Assembly (NCBI RefSeq): GCF_036324505.1
Contig: NC_086360.1
Span: 3,369,546 to 3,433,545, forward strand
DNA: 64,000 bases
Direction: 5' to 3'
DNA from: Eleginops maclovinus
Lineage: Eukaryota; Chordata; Actinopteri; Perciformes; Eleginopidae
Below are positions 34,441 to 47,900 of this stretch, piece after piece (the first letter of the stretch is position 1; each line of letters starts with the position of its first letter). The notes beneath the pieces were generated by a model. That model saw nothing but the letters and a program-made list of their open reading frames with translations, did no database searches and was not told the origin of the DNA. Made by a program: the position numbers and the translations under genes.

Positions 34441-34631
34441 ATGTTTTGGGACTAGACATGGTCCGTTGTACAGGACTAATGATAACTCACATTTCAAGTA
34501 GTCCTCTCAATGCACCTGATCTAGATGTTTCCTCTTGTGAGATTATAAAAGTATATTGTTTACCCTGCTCTTCTTCAGACTTTCTGGCTGGTCCTTCTAA
34601 ACCTGCCACCTGTCTCTAACGTTGCCCCCAG

Positions 34632-34727
34632 ACCTCCACTGTACCTCGAAGACCCTCCAAGGATCCGCAACCGTTCAGTCGAGGAGTTCCAGCCCATCTA
34701 CCATGGAGCTGTGGATGCTATGTTGAG
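34632..34727 (+). other. Orphan exon-like segment of unknown gene
   Basis: Flanked by cgttgcccccag and a donor gtacgt, 96 nt. The most protein-like frame reads PPLYLEDPPRIRNRSVEEFQ followed by PIYHGAVDAMLR. A second frame is also open. I do not recognise the protein, and no partner exon is convincing. It could belong to a lost gene, an unrecognised one, or a transposon. Confidence 0.3.
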
Positions 34728-35019
34728 GTACGTTGTGGCACAGATGAGTCATTTCATTTACAGAGATTTACAATGGGAATACACGTGAAGGACATAGGAA
34801 TGGGACCAACACAAACTATTTTCAGTTAAATATCATTGTTTCTGAATAAAAGAAAGCTGCTAGGGCCAAACCAGAGACAACATCCCATAACACAGAAAGA
34901 AGTACATCATAACATACAATGTTTGTCACAAACAGGGATAGATTAAGTCAAAATAGAAAATGCATTATTCCTCATTTTTGTCTGCAGGCTGCAGCTTTTC
35001 AACATAGATATCAGGATAC

Positions 35020-35695
35020 AACTTCTACAGCTGTATCATAGAGGTATCCTCACCTTCTACAGGTGCATCATAGAGGTATCCTCACCTTCTACAGGTGCAT
35101 CATAGAGAGTATCCTCACCTTCTACAGCTGCATCATCGAGAGTATCCTCACCCTCTACAGGTGCACCATAGAGAGCATCCTGACCCTCTACAGGTGCACC
35201 ATAGAGAGCATCCTGACCCTCTACAGGTGCACCATAGAGAGCATCCTGACCCTCTACAGGTGCACCATAGAGAGCATCCTGACCCTCTACAGGTGCACCA
35301 CAGAGAGCATCCTGACACTCTACAGGTGCACCACAGAGAGCATCCTGACCCTCTACAGGTGCACCACAGAGAGCATCCTGACCCTCTACAGGTGCACCAC
35401 AGAGAGCATCCTGACCCGCTACAGGTGCACCATAGAGAGCATCCTGACCCTCTACAGGTGCACCACAGAGAGCATCCTGACCCTCTACAGGTGCACCACA
35501 GAGAGCATCCTGACCCTCTACAGGTGCACCACAGAGAGCATCCTGACCCTCTACAGGTGCACCATAGAGAGCATCATGACCTTCTACAGGTGCACCACAG
35601 AGAGCATCCTGACCCTCTACAGGTGCACCATAGAGAGCATCCTGACCTTCTACAGGTGCACCACAGAGAGCATCCTGACCCTCTACAGCTGCATG
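35020..35695. repeat. 33-bp minisatellite (about 20 copies), open in two frames
   Basis: Unit ctgaccctctacaggtgcac followed by catagagagcatc. Main variants differ at cata/caca. As 33 is divisible by three, two plus-strand frames stay open for over 220 codons (ESILTLYRCTI and EHPDPLQVHHR repeats). No promoter, splice context or homology supports coding. Confidence 0.9.
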
Positions 35696-36334
35696 ATGAA
35701 GACTTGTTTATACATTATTCATACTGCTTTTACTTTTGGTCAGCTTATAATGTTTTGTGTGATTAATACTTTTGATTGAGTTTTTGTTTTGGTTTTACCA
35801 ACATTTATATGAGTTCTTCTTTCTTAGTGTGACAGTGATTCCTTCACAGTAATTTCTTACTTTTTTTCTTATCTATGCAGCGTGATGTCACACTATACTG
35901 ATGTTTGAAATAATGAAACCTTTAAAGAACAAAAACCATTGCAAGATCGTGTTTTACACTTAGAAAAGAATACTGCAAAGACAAAGTAAAGCCACTAACA
36001 TAAAATATTAATGCCCTATGAGTGTGGTGAACTGTTTTACACCCTTTAATTCCTGATTTGGCCCTTAAATATTTTTGAGTCACAGTGTTTGCTTCATTGG
36101 CATGACCTAAAATAATATAAACACATGAACATTTAAATATTCTACATGTGTTATAAACAATTCATTAATAGTAACTGGTCTTATTTGCTACATTTTAAAA
36201 TGTTGATCTAAACTGAGTTTGTATAGATGTTATTATCAGCACATAATATTGAATTATTACACCGATAAATGCAAAGAAACAGTGAACGTGCAGTCGTGAT
36301 AAAGTCACTTCAGGATTATTTGGGTTACATTGGA

Positions 36335-36503
36335 TTATTGTGTAGTTATATAAAGCGGCTGCACGGGATTGGTGGCTGGAGCCGAGCATGCGCAGAGTGT
36401 CGCCTCGCATTTAACAACACAAGAAACCACAAACGTATTTACGGAGTTTAAAGTGAACAGTGAGAGTTTTAAAGGAAAAGAAAGCAACCTGTGAAGAGTC
36501 CAG
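36335..36503 (+). promoter_or_regulatory. fam169a: fam169a promoter and 5' untranslated first exon
   Basis: A TATA box (tatataaag, about 36,347) is followed by an inverted CCAAT (attgg) and an NRF1-like gcatgcgcag near 36,387. The noncoding first exon would end at 36,503 before a strong donor gtgagt. The downstream intron start is CpG-rich (cccgcggttcggctcgg). The next exon on this strand carries the fam169a start codon, 5.3 kb away. No other gene start competes for it. Confidence 0.55.
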
Positions 36504-37078
36504 GTGAGTTTGTGTTTTTCCCGCGGTTCGGCTCGGTTCGGCCCGTTTCTGTGTGTGTGTGTGAGACTGAGAGAGGGGTGTGTGTGCTGGGTTTATTCTC
36601 CGTGCGCTGTAAATGGAATTAAGAGAAAGGAGGACGCTGCATCATGGTGTATTCAGCAGCAGTTAGTGTTAAAGCAGCTCTCGGTGCATGGTAGTGCTTG
36701 AGGCCGCCGCTCTGGAAGTTTCTCCGGCCGCACGCACCCAGCTGCCGGCCAAAAACTGAACACTATCCCGGCCTTTTTATCGGGAACAAAATGTTCTTCT
36801 ATCCGAACATGAAGCTTCTGCTTTAATACCTGCGCGCAGCCCCTCAACTCCAATGGCGTCAAAAATTTATATTTTAACATTTGTATTAATTATTTCTTCT
36901 TCATTCAGGATTTGACAACTTTTGTTGCTTTTTAATTTAAATTGTGGACACTAGTAACAACTCAAGTTGATTATTTGTTGTGTTGACAAAAAGTGTTCAC
37001 TAATAAAAACAGACTTGCAGTGTTATTCAGGAGGCTGAGTGTTGAGTCTGCACGTATGTTTGAATGTGATGAAGGCTT

Positions 37079-37117
37079 TTTGTTTGTTTGTTTGTTTGTT
37101 TGTTTGTTTGTTTGTTT
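37079..37117. repeat. TTTG microsatellite
   Basis: About nine copies of a tetranucleotide in the first fam169a intron. Confidence 0.9.
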
Positions 37118-37119
37118 GA

Positions 37120-39270
37120 GTCTTCATCACCCGCTGAGAGAACCCCCCCCACACACACACACACACACGGTCCTCTGGAACGCTTTGTACCGTTTTTACT
37201 TTCGCGCGGTTTTAGATGCTCGACGGGCTGATCCGTTAATGAGATAAAAAAAAGTGCACACTCAGCACTTGTGTGTTAAGTTCTATAAATACACTGTAAA
37301 GGTTCTGAGAGCTAATATGTTCCGACCTGTAACGTATAAGTCTGCGTTGTGCATATTAACTGAAAGAAGATGTAGACAATGTGTTTGGAGTATGTGTGTC
37401 TGTTGAAGCCTCAGAACCTTCAATGTGCACCTTCTATTTTTACAGTTGTATCCTAAGTAGCCAGGATGTTGATGCCGCACAGGTTAAAGGCCAAACTGCT
37501 CAGTTAGGAATCCCCTCTGCAAACTAAAACAGTTAGTCACTGAAATGTGTCAACATCGCCTACCCTTTCTGATGATAATACCCTCCCCTTTAACTGTAGT
37601 CAGGGTGAAACCTTAGCATTTCAAATGTTAGTGAAGAGTCACGTTTTGTTGGTGTGGATTCATAATCTGTATAAAGGCAGTAAAGTGTTTGGGAATTCCA
37701 TCTAATGAGTGGTCCCCCCACCTTAAATCACGTTATGTGTCTTAGAAACAGCACTCTGTTCTTTCACTAGGTATAATGTCTTGTTTTTTCAAATTGATGT
37801 CCACCTTTTTTACAGTATGTGTATACCCGACATGGGCAGATGACAAAAAGAGACGAGCGGAAAAAGAACCATTGCATCCGCGATCAATCATCAGCAATAT
37901 GTGATACTTTCAGTATTTGATAATCAAATATTACCTTTACAGAAACTGGAATACATGTAATATAAATGTAACCGCGGCTGTGCACATGGCCTCAAGTTAG
38001 CTGTTCTACTGATCAAATTTGCCCTATTTCTCAAATCTATCAAACAGCAGAACTCAGATTCAATTAGAAACACGACACAGTTGGCAGTCAACAAAAAGGA
38101 TCAAGACAAGGATTTACTCCCAAGAGTATGATATTTATTTATAAATATCAGACAAATATAATACATTACAAACAGTACATCAACCAGTAAAAGCAACAAT
38201 TTATGAGGAATTCATCAACAACAAGAATATTATGTAAAATGGTATCCAGCCGAGAAAAACTGACTAAACGAGCGCAGACAATTACTGTTGAGTGGGGAAA
38301 CAAGCAGGTAAAATCTAAAGATTACTCACTGCCACTCACACGTGCCCTGTACAGACACATTGACCTGAAAAGAAGGGGATAAATTAGGAAAGGTGCACAA
38401 ATAAGCCCACACACACACACACACACACAAAACACAGACTGGACATTCTGCTTGGCCAGGGATGCTCAGTGACTGTGTTTTTGTGTGTGTGTGTGTGTCA
38501 GTAGGGCACAGCAAGAAAGGATACATCATAGATGTGGGTGTGTACATGAGGCCTGTGGTGGATTTTTATTATTTGCCTACTCTCTTTCACAAATCAAAAA
38601 TGAATCATTTTAAAACAGCCTGCATTTCTGTCCCACAATCTCCCAATGTGGTCGACTTAAAACTATCACCATATTGTTAGCTGTTCAATTTACAATCTGC
38701 CAGTAAGTGTGTAAGAGTTAAGTTATGTTTGTGAATCAAGTTAAATTACATAAACCTTGTGGTTAACGTTTCATATATCCATCCTTGGTGCCTTTTATCT
38801 TAATTTCCCAGATCAGTTTGAGAACGTAGCAGTGGTCTGATAAAATTATTTTTTTGTTAATGGTCCTACAGAGGGGAAACGTCAATCTGCATTTTTTTTT
38901 AGCCACACTGATTTTAACTAGAAGTCATGGCTGTATCAATCACCATTACAAACTTAGCGGGAGTGTTTACGTGTTTGGCATAATGACGTACAATGACCTC
39001 GACAACTTCTGTAGTCCTATTCAGCCACTTGTTAACAACCATTGTTTTCAGACACGTAAACTCGTCAAAAATCACCGGTGAGGGGGGGGGGTGGTCACTG
39101 CTGATGTATTTAATGTCGCAGAACAAAACGTGATCCGTGTCTTAAACTTGTGTCAACCACAGACCTTATTTCGAGCTATTTTCCAAAATCCTACGGAGAA
39201 ATCTCTGAGACGAGGGAACCGGAAAGGGTCAAATGCTAAATCGCTCCCGGGTTTTAGGACTTGTTCCTGC
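37120..39270. other. fam169a: fam169a intron 1, mostly unassigned
   Basis: Contains short AC tracts (37,150 and 38,410) and AT-rich DNA. I see no exon or element with clear ends. Confidence 0.4.
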
Positions 39271-39273
39271 ACC

Positions 39274-39483
39274 ACTCTATTGGCTAGCGACCTAACAAAT
39301 TGAAGGCGATAGGCTAAGGAGCTCTAAGCGGTTGACCATCAACAACAGAGCCAGCCAGCTAACCAATCAGAGCAGACTGGGCTCTGGTTTCAGACAGAGG
39401 GTGAAAAGAGGTGCTGCGGCAGTATGAGAAAGATAAAGAGCTTTCTGAACATTAAAGCATGGAGACAATATGTCCTCTTTAAG
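39274..39483. mobile_element. TTTAAAGAGG MITE, partial copy
   Basis: Inverse orientation relative to 23,891. Shares attggctagcg, cagagcagactgggctctgg and the terminal tgtcctctttaa. The left end is unclear. Confidence 0.65.
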
Positions 39484-40019
39484 GTACCGTCAATATCTGA
39501 AGCCTGTATAATTGAGTAGCACAGTCTTGTAAACAAACTGCTGTCAGCAGGTTTAACACTACCTGCTGTACAACAGATGAACATGAAATGATTTATCAAT
39601 AAGAATCACATATTCACACATCAGTGTGCGTTTAAAAGCTCATAGCCTAACCCTGTTCTCTATATGGAGATCAGGACGGATCAGAACTGTGGCTTATGGA
39701 TGATTCAGTGGTATTCGAATTTCAAACACTCCCACACACACTAGACCTTCTGCTCGACTGGTCATGCTAAAGATGACAGTGTGTGAGGGTAACGGTCCGG
39801 TGGGAGGTTAATGTGTCGGGAGGGATGCTGCTTTTAGTGAAGCTCCCGATTTGTTTGTGGAAAGGAATGTGTTACTTTTGCTAATTTCATATCTGTGCCT
39901 AGGGGTTGAACAATGGGTTCATTTGTGCAAGCTCTCTGAATGGGATCGATGAGGCGTTGCCTTTCGGTTGTTTAGATGGTGTCGATAGACATGTGTAGGC
40001 ACCTATACAACACAATAAC

Positions 40020-40170
40020 TTCATAATTGTCACATCTCTTTTTGCACAATTTTATTTATCTTATTTGCACCATGTATGTTGAGTTGTTGGAGGAGCATGG
40101 GATATAAGATTTTCATTGCCAACATATGCGTTGTATATGCTGTGCATATGACCAATAAAACCTTGAAACC
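40020..40170. mobile_element. LINE-like 3' tail
   Basis: tttgcacaattttatttatc followed by gaccaataaaaccttgaaac resembles a retroposon 3' end; two palindromes start immediately after it. Confidence 0.35.
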
Positions 40171-40172
40171 TG

Positions 40173-40263
40173 AAACCATCAAACTGTAAATTTACAGTTT
40201 GATGGTTTACACATCTAGATAATTAAACCACCTTCAAAGTGTTTAATTATCTAGATGTGTAAA
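40173..40263. repeat. Twin perfect palindromes
   Basis: 40,173-40,208 is a 36-bp perfect palindrome with no spacer (arm aaaccatcaaactgtaaa). Overlapping it, 40,206-40,228 and 40,241-40,263 form a perfect 23-bp inverted repeat around a 12-base loop (tttacacatctagataatta begins the arm). Confidence 0.9.
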
Positions 40264-40522
40264 ATAAAATCACACCTTGGAGATCTTTCGCCTACATGAA
40301 TAACTGAAATTGCTTGATTGTATTGTTGATCATTTTACATGAATCTGGATTTTGCAAGTATTTCAAGGGGGCTTAATAAATACAGCAAACATATTTCAGA
40401 GTAAAAACTGTTTGACCCTCAGACTTAGACAGACAGCTATAAATGTCACACTACTAATCCACTCGTACTACAATGGTTGAATGATGTGTAAAAGGCAAAC
40501 AATAATCCAGCCTGACTAGTTT

Positions 40523-40628
<106 letters not shown>

Positions 40629-40741
40629 TTTGCATCCATTACTGCAGGGTAGTTTGGAGTTATGCAATACTAGCATGCTGTAGTCAAAAGCAAACAGGGT
40701 AAACAACTGATAGCTCCAGGGGCTGCAGGGTGGAGCTGGGG

Positions 40742-40742
<1 letters not shown>

Positions 40743-40792
<50 letters not shown>
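40743..40792. repeat. AC microsatellite
   Basis: About 50 bp of AC, 120 bp after the previous array. Confidence 0.95.
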
Positions 40793-40797
<5 letters not shown>

Positions 40798-41822
40798 GGC
40801 TCCAACAGCTGTCCGCTCACATAAACCACATACATGAACACAGGGTCTCATTCAAACGTTCCCTCCATGTTGAACACATGGTCATTGCTGTGGGACATGC
40901 ACCGGTTTGCGCATGTCAACCCAGTGCATCCAACATGTTTTAGGCCTTATGTCACATCAAACTGTAAATGTACAGTTTGCTCAAGAACTATTTAATGACT
41001 TGTTAGAGCACGCTGATTGGCAAATGATCAGACAGTGCAGATGCATCAAACGCAGCGCAGGCACGACACATACCAGGATACTTAGGTCTACTTAACAGAG
41101 CAGGCTTGGGGAGTAATTGATCACCTTTAACAGGATTACGTTATTACGATACAAAAAAGGTAACTATTACCCTTCAGTTACATAAAAAAGGATGTAATCA
41201 GATTACTGTAACTTTTATAAAAAAACTGTTGATTACGAGCAGGATAACAATGTCACTCAAACCATAACGCCTACTGCCTGGTTTTCACTTTCTTTGGTTC
41301 ATTTGTTCTGTTTTTAATTCTGTGTGTGGGAGCTTAGCTGTGTGTGTTAAACTAAAACGGAGCATTTTCTGTCAGCTCAGATTTTATTTCTCTTTTTTAC
41401 ACTCTAGTATGTGCTCATGTGTTCCAGTGTCAGTGTGTATGCTGCTGCCTGAAAATGCTTCATGAGAGGCAGCTTCTCCTATAGATAAAATAATCTTTCA
41501 TGCTAAATATCTTGGTTTCTTATCTTTTATGGTCAAATTGTTCTATTGTCTTACAGAATACACTTAAGTTGAAACATCATATTGTTGCCTTTCATTTGTT
41601 TGCATTGCATTAATATCAAGGTAATGGAAAAGTAACAAAAAGGAGATCATGCGAGTGTTTTCCTGCTTCATTCAAAGGCTTCCTTCAATCCCTATCGGAT
41701 TTTAGGCAATATAAAAATTGAAGGATTACCATTTTCCCTTTATAATCATAATGAGATATGTTTAACAACTTCCTGTTCTAGGTTTGAATCCTTTTAAGCA
41801 GCTGTTGTGTTGTGTGTTGTAG

Positions 41823-41959
41823 GGATGAAGTTCCCTGTGGATCTCCTGGCTGGTGTCAGCCAATCAGAGATGGAGCGGTTGGCCAACGCCTACATGAACA
41901 GCCTCCTCTTCAGCGACCCCGACTGTGCTGATCAGCTCCGAGTCTCCGACTCCTCCCAG
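41823..41959 (+). CDS. fam169a: fam169a exon 2, start codon
   Basis: The acceptor is ttgtgtgttgtag; ATG is at 41825, the first in the exon, and gives MKFPVDLLAGVSQSEMERLA, matching the family N-terminus. The donor gtagac is at 41960 and the end is phase 0. Confidence 0.88.
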
Positions 41960-44900
41960 GTAGACACTGCCTCCTAACTGGACCAGAGTGCTGTCGGTCA
42001 AACACACAGATGGACAGGGACAAAGAACTTATTTTTAAACTCAAAGTTACAGAGAGCCCATGCAAAACAAGTTGCTGAAGAACGGCACACCACAACCAGC
42101 CTAAACAACATACAAAATACTAAATACCCACCTAACCCCATAATAGAAAAATACAGAGCAGACAGTCAAAATGTGCAGCTCAGCTATTGATTTAACATCG
42201 AACACTATCTGAAGGGTGTATTAGAGCCACTTGTACTTTAGTATTGTTATTTTAGGCTACTGTATACTTACTAGTCCACTACACAAGTTACTAGTTGCTT
42301 TACATATTTAGATTGTAAATACAAATTATAGTCAGTAATAAATGATGATGTATTCATATATTGTAGATGAAACTACCAAGCAGTATTTAAAGTCATTCAA
42401 ATGAGCTCGGCTTTTACCAGCTGCAGCATTACATGATGAATATTTATACATTGATAATAATAATACATAATATTGCAATAGATATCGTTCTGCAGAAAAT
42501 ACTTCTTTTACTTTTGGTACTTTTTGATTGTTGTGACATTTTAATCCTGCTAGTAATCCCCATTTTTAGAAATGTAACAGTAATCTGATTACTTCCTTTT
42601 TTAATGTGACTAGGGAAATGCAGTTATTATTATTATTATTTTATGTAATTGTAATGTTAAAAATAAAAATAGGGTTCATATCTACATTATAAGCCTTCAA
42701 TAGCAGAGTGTGAATTTAGTTATCACAACACAAACCAACAATTATCAGTCGTGGCTTTATTCATGCTTAATAGATGATTTAGTTAGATCGATCTTTTCTA
42801 ATAAAGGGCTGGAGATGATCTAGAAAAGTGAAATGTAAATGAACTAATCAGTCATGAGTTATAACATGCACTACTTTATTACACATAATAAGACTCCATC
42901 CTTACACATGTTGCTACACCGGAAATGTCTGATGGAGAAATATTATCATTACTAATCACTATGACTTTTCTCCTCTAACTCCCTTTTTCTTTCATTACAT
43001 CCTCCTTCACCCCCTTACTTAATTTCTGTTTACCTCCTTTTCTCCCTTACCTCCTTGATTTATTCTGTACCTCCTCCTCCCTCCTGTACCGCATTCTGTT
43101 CTTCTCTACATTTTTTTCCTCATGAATCTCCTTTGCCTCCATACCTCCTACTCTACCTTGTCCTATCCAGCACCAGACACTTTCTACGCTGCTATGGACA
43201 GTCTTTTGCACTAATGTACATTTTACATCCATCATTCCAGTGACTGTTAGTTTGTATATGTTGACTGTGTGCTTTTATTTATGCCTCTTAATGTGTGCAT
43301 ATGTATATATGTGTCTATGTTGATTATGTTACCAATTAAGAAACCACTTCAGCATTATCATTTGTTCTTTTTTTATTATTTATAGGTTTGTCTTTTGAGT
43401 TAAATTATTATTATTATTATTTTATAGTATTCTATAAACTACAGACAACATTTCTCTGTGTTGGAATGGCTGCCATTAAGGTAGAGATAAAGATTTAAGG
43501 AACCTTTGGAGTGGTCTCTTCATTTTTTCTGGAGCTGTACATATATGTATATCTTTTTTTTAATACAGTGGTATGCAAAAGTTTGGGCACCCCTCTGAGA
43601 TTTCATGACAATTTGCTTTTCCTTTATAATAGAAGATCACAGCAACAACATTTGTTTTCCTACAAAGATGTAGACGTTTTAGTGTTTTCCAGACCAAAAT
43701 TCTTAGGGTAGCATTACATAGTTTTATTATAATAAAATAAAATGCAAAAAATGGGATGTGCAAAAGTTTGGGCACCCTTATAAATAGCATTCATTTCAAC
43801 ACCTGTACGGATTTATAGCTGACAGGTTGCTGCACAAAATTGCTTTGATTAGCTCATTAGACCTTCAATTACAAAGACAGGTGGAACCAATCATGAAAAA
43901 GGCTATTTAACATAGGTAATAGCTGGCTGTGCCTGGCCTAGGTTCTTTCTTAGGGAGTGGCAAGATGGGGACCTCAAAACAACTCTCCACTGACCTGAAA
44001 GCTAAGATAATCCAACATTATAAATTAGGAGAAGGGTACAAAAAATTATCTGACAGGTTTAAACTGTCTGTCTCCACAGTCAGAAACGTAGTTGTGAAAT
44101 GGAAGGCCACAGGAACAGTCCGTGTGAAGGAAAGATGTGGTAGGCCGACAAAAATAGGGGAAAGGCACAGGCGAAGGATGGTGAAAATGGTCACAGAGAA
44201 GCCACAGACCACCTCCAGAGAACTACAACAACATCTGGCTGCTGATGGTGTAGTTGTTCACCGTTCCACAATCCAGCGTACTTTGCACCAGGAAGAGCTC
44301 ATTGGAAGGGTGATGTGCAAAAAGCCTTTCCTGAGTGTTAATCACAAGAAGAGTCGCATGAGGTATGCAAAAGCACATCTGGACAAGCCAGAAGCATTTT
44401 GGAACAAAATACTGTGGTCAGATGAGACCAAGATTGAGTTATTTGGTCATAACATGAACAGGTATGCATGGCGAAAAAAACACACTGCATTCAATGAAAA
44501 GAACTTGTTGCCCACTGTAAAATTTGGTGGAGGATCTATCATGTTATGGGGCTGTGTGGCTAGCACAGGTACTGGAAAACTTGTTAAAGTTGAGGGCCAC
44601 ATGAATTCCTTACAGTACCAGGAGATTCTTGACAAGAATGTTCTAGAGTCAGTCACAAAGTTGAAGCTACGCCGGGGTTGGATTTTTCAGCAGGACAATG
44701 ATCCTAAGCACCGATCAAAATCCACCAAGGAATTCATGCAGAAGCACAGGTACAATGTTCTGGAATGGCCATCCCAGTCCCCAGACCTTAACATCATTGA
44801 AAATGTATGGATTTATTTGAAGAAGGCTGTCCATGCACGGAGGCCAAGAAACCTGACTGAACTGGAGACGTTTTGTGTGGAAGAATGGGCCAAAATACCA

Positions 44901-47900
44901 CCTGCCAGGCTTAAGGGACTTGTCTGTGGCTACAGGAGGCGTCTACAGGCCGTTATTGCAGCAAAAGGAGGCAATACTAAATATTAATGGAATTATTTCT
45001 TAGGGGTGCCCAAATTTATGCACATGCCTATTTTTGTTTGAATGCACATAAACATGTTTCTGTTTGACCAATAAAAGTTATTTCACTACTGAGATGTTTC
45101 TGTTACCATAAGGTATAACATATGTTAAAATGAAGTTGCTGCTTCAAAAGCTCAGCAAGTGACAAACTGATGCAGTGGTTTTCCTAAGGGGTGCCCAAAC
45201 TTTTGCATACCACTGTATATATATATTTGTATTTTTTATTCCTCTGGATTGTGGGAAACAGTATTTCGATCTCTCTGTCGGTACACACAAACTGAAGGTT
45301 GACTTTGACTTTGACTGACTTCCCGTTACATGAAATCCGTGTTGTCCCCAACCCTGGCTGTCAGTCAGTAAAGCCCCCCACCAAATATCTGATTTGTGAT
45401 GTTGTGTCTCTCCTCAGGTCACCATAGACGTTTCCAGTGTGGGCTTCGCCCCTCTGTATGGGTCCAGTGATAAGGAGCGTGTCCTGGCTCTCTTCTCTCC
45501 CTCTGACCCCATCACTGCTGTGGCTCTGTTCCTGCTGGACAGGTGGTGGACGGTGGACGACCTCCTCAAGACAGCAGACCCTGATCGAGATGGAGCTATG
45601 AAGGTATGACCACATATTTCTCCTGTTAGGAAACATCAATCTCTCTCTCTATTCATATCCATTCAATCTGATCAGAGAGATCTGCTACCAGTCCATAGTC
45701 CTTCTCCCACATGTTCAGTGTCCAGTGCAGGGTGAGTGTAGAACTTCCACAGTGTGAGGCTGTTTCCTGGCCACTGCACTTTGTTAACTCTGTGTAACTC
45801 TTTCTGTCCCCTCGTTTAACATGTTTTTGATTAGAAGCCTGAAGAAGCCAGATGTTTAGGCTTTTCTAAAACTAGTAAATGTCCCAAGTTTTTATGTTTT
45901 ACAAAACAAAGTGACTAACCGAGACTACTTATCACACCGAACACAAGTTCACTTTAAGCTTCCGTTGACTTTTTACTTCTGGAGATTGCATTTAGGCTTG
46001 AAATGTCATAAAAGTGGTGTTACTATGTGGAGATTATCCTGCTGAACAAAACCTGTGAGTATCATAAATGTGTGCCTATTCTGCCATATCCAGACTCAAA
46101 TGAAAAGTCCCAGAGCTTTTTGTTCAAAGGAGCCCTTGTGATGCTACATTTTGTGTTGCCCTACATAAATGCATTACCCCTCCAGGTTGCAGGTTGATTT
46201 ATGTGTCACTTTGACCTAATGTGACATTACTTATGGAAGGATGCTGTACTTTGCAAAGGAGAGAGCAGCTCCAAAATTGCTCTCGAGAATCATCTGTTTC
46301 TCCAGGCCTTCTTCCTCAGTTAACTCTCTCAATCTACATTTTTGCGCCCCATCCCTATGTTCATTTATCTTCAGATTTTCTCGTCCCTGTATGTGTTACT
46401 GTTCTCTTTTTGTCCCCCCCCCCCTCCTCCTATTGAAAAGCGTCCTTGGGTTTCCTGAAAGGCTCTACATAAATCCAAGCTATCATTGTTATAAATATCA
46501 AAAACAAATGCTTTAAAGTGCACTGTTGAGTTGTGTTCAGATATTGTATGTGACGATGACGCAAAAAGATGTGCCGACATTTAAAAAATAAATAATGCAT
46601 AGTGTTTCAAGGGCAAGTTTTACATAGTGACATCACTATGTCACACTTGCGCTTCTATTGGCTAGCGCTCCAACACATTATACGTGATAGGCTAAGGGGG
46701 GGATCATTTCTAAGCGGTTGATCAATCATAACAGAGCCGCCCAGCTATCCAATCAGAGCAGACTGGGCTCTGGTTTCAGACAGAGGGTGAAAAGAGGTGC
46801 TGCAGCACAGGCAGTATGAGAAAAATAAAGAGCTTTCTGAACATTAAAGCATGGAGACATGTCCCAGGAGAGACACTACATACTGATATTAAGCTGAACA
46901 TGGGCAGGTGTGGGGAGGGTGAAGAGATGAACAAGTGTTGGCTCTGACGGGTGGGAGATATTATGAAAGAAATATGTTTATGAACATTATTTAACTTAAT
47001 CTATCCTTATACTCATGATGAGTATTGCCTCCAGCATGCCTGTTTTTCTCACAGCAGGTACTCCTCAAAAACATTATTTTAATGGTGATCCAGTGACAAA
47101 ATTAATTGTCCTTATTTTAGTTTTTTGTGATACAACACCCAACATGTTACAGGATGCTGTTATATTGAGAGTAACATTGTCTCCATGTGTGTGTCCCTCA
47201 GGTGGAGACGGTAGGAGAGAGGATAGTTTTATACATCCTCAATCGTGTCGTATACAGAGCCAAGGAGATGAGCTCTGAAGAGCTCCCCTTTCTCTGCCAT
47301 GGAGAGAAAGATCATGCAAAGATCCTCTGGAGAAATGGAGAGGCTGTCGGCTTCTACTCAGTCAAACCACAAGGTACTGTCTTGCATGCTAAATGCATCT
47401 CCACAGAAATACCCCAAACCGTTATGTAGTATCTATGAAGATGTCTCTCAAGGTTTGAGAGCTCCAGTTCATGTGTTCTCCATTAAAAACATATATTTTT
47501 TCACTTTTCCGACAATAAGCAGTATATGTCAAACAACAGAATAAACAAGCGACACCATCACAGTACAATACAACAATAGTGTTGCCAGACATGTTATTTA
47601 GACTTTCAAGAAATAAACAGACAGTGACTTATTAATGCATAGTGTATTTTGTTCACAAATAATTAAGGTTAGTAGAACAGGCGTTTCTAATAGTAGTTGA
47701 GTAGGTTGTATATAAAATCATACTAATTTCCAGATAAATGTCTCTCCATCTCATGAATTTGTTTACTGATTTTGATCCATTGGTCTAATATAGGAGGATC
47801 GGCTTGTAACCAAATACGAGTAATTGCTAAAGTGAATATTTTCAGAAGGTATCTATCCCTCCCTTGAATCACTTTCATCGTTACATATTGTCTAAATAAA

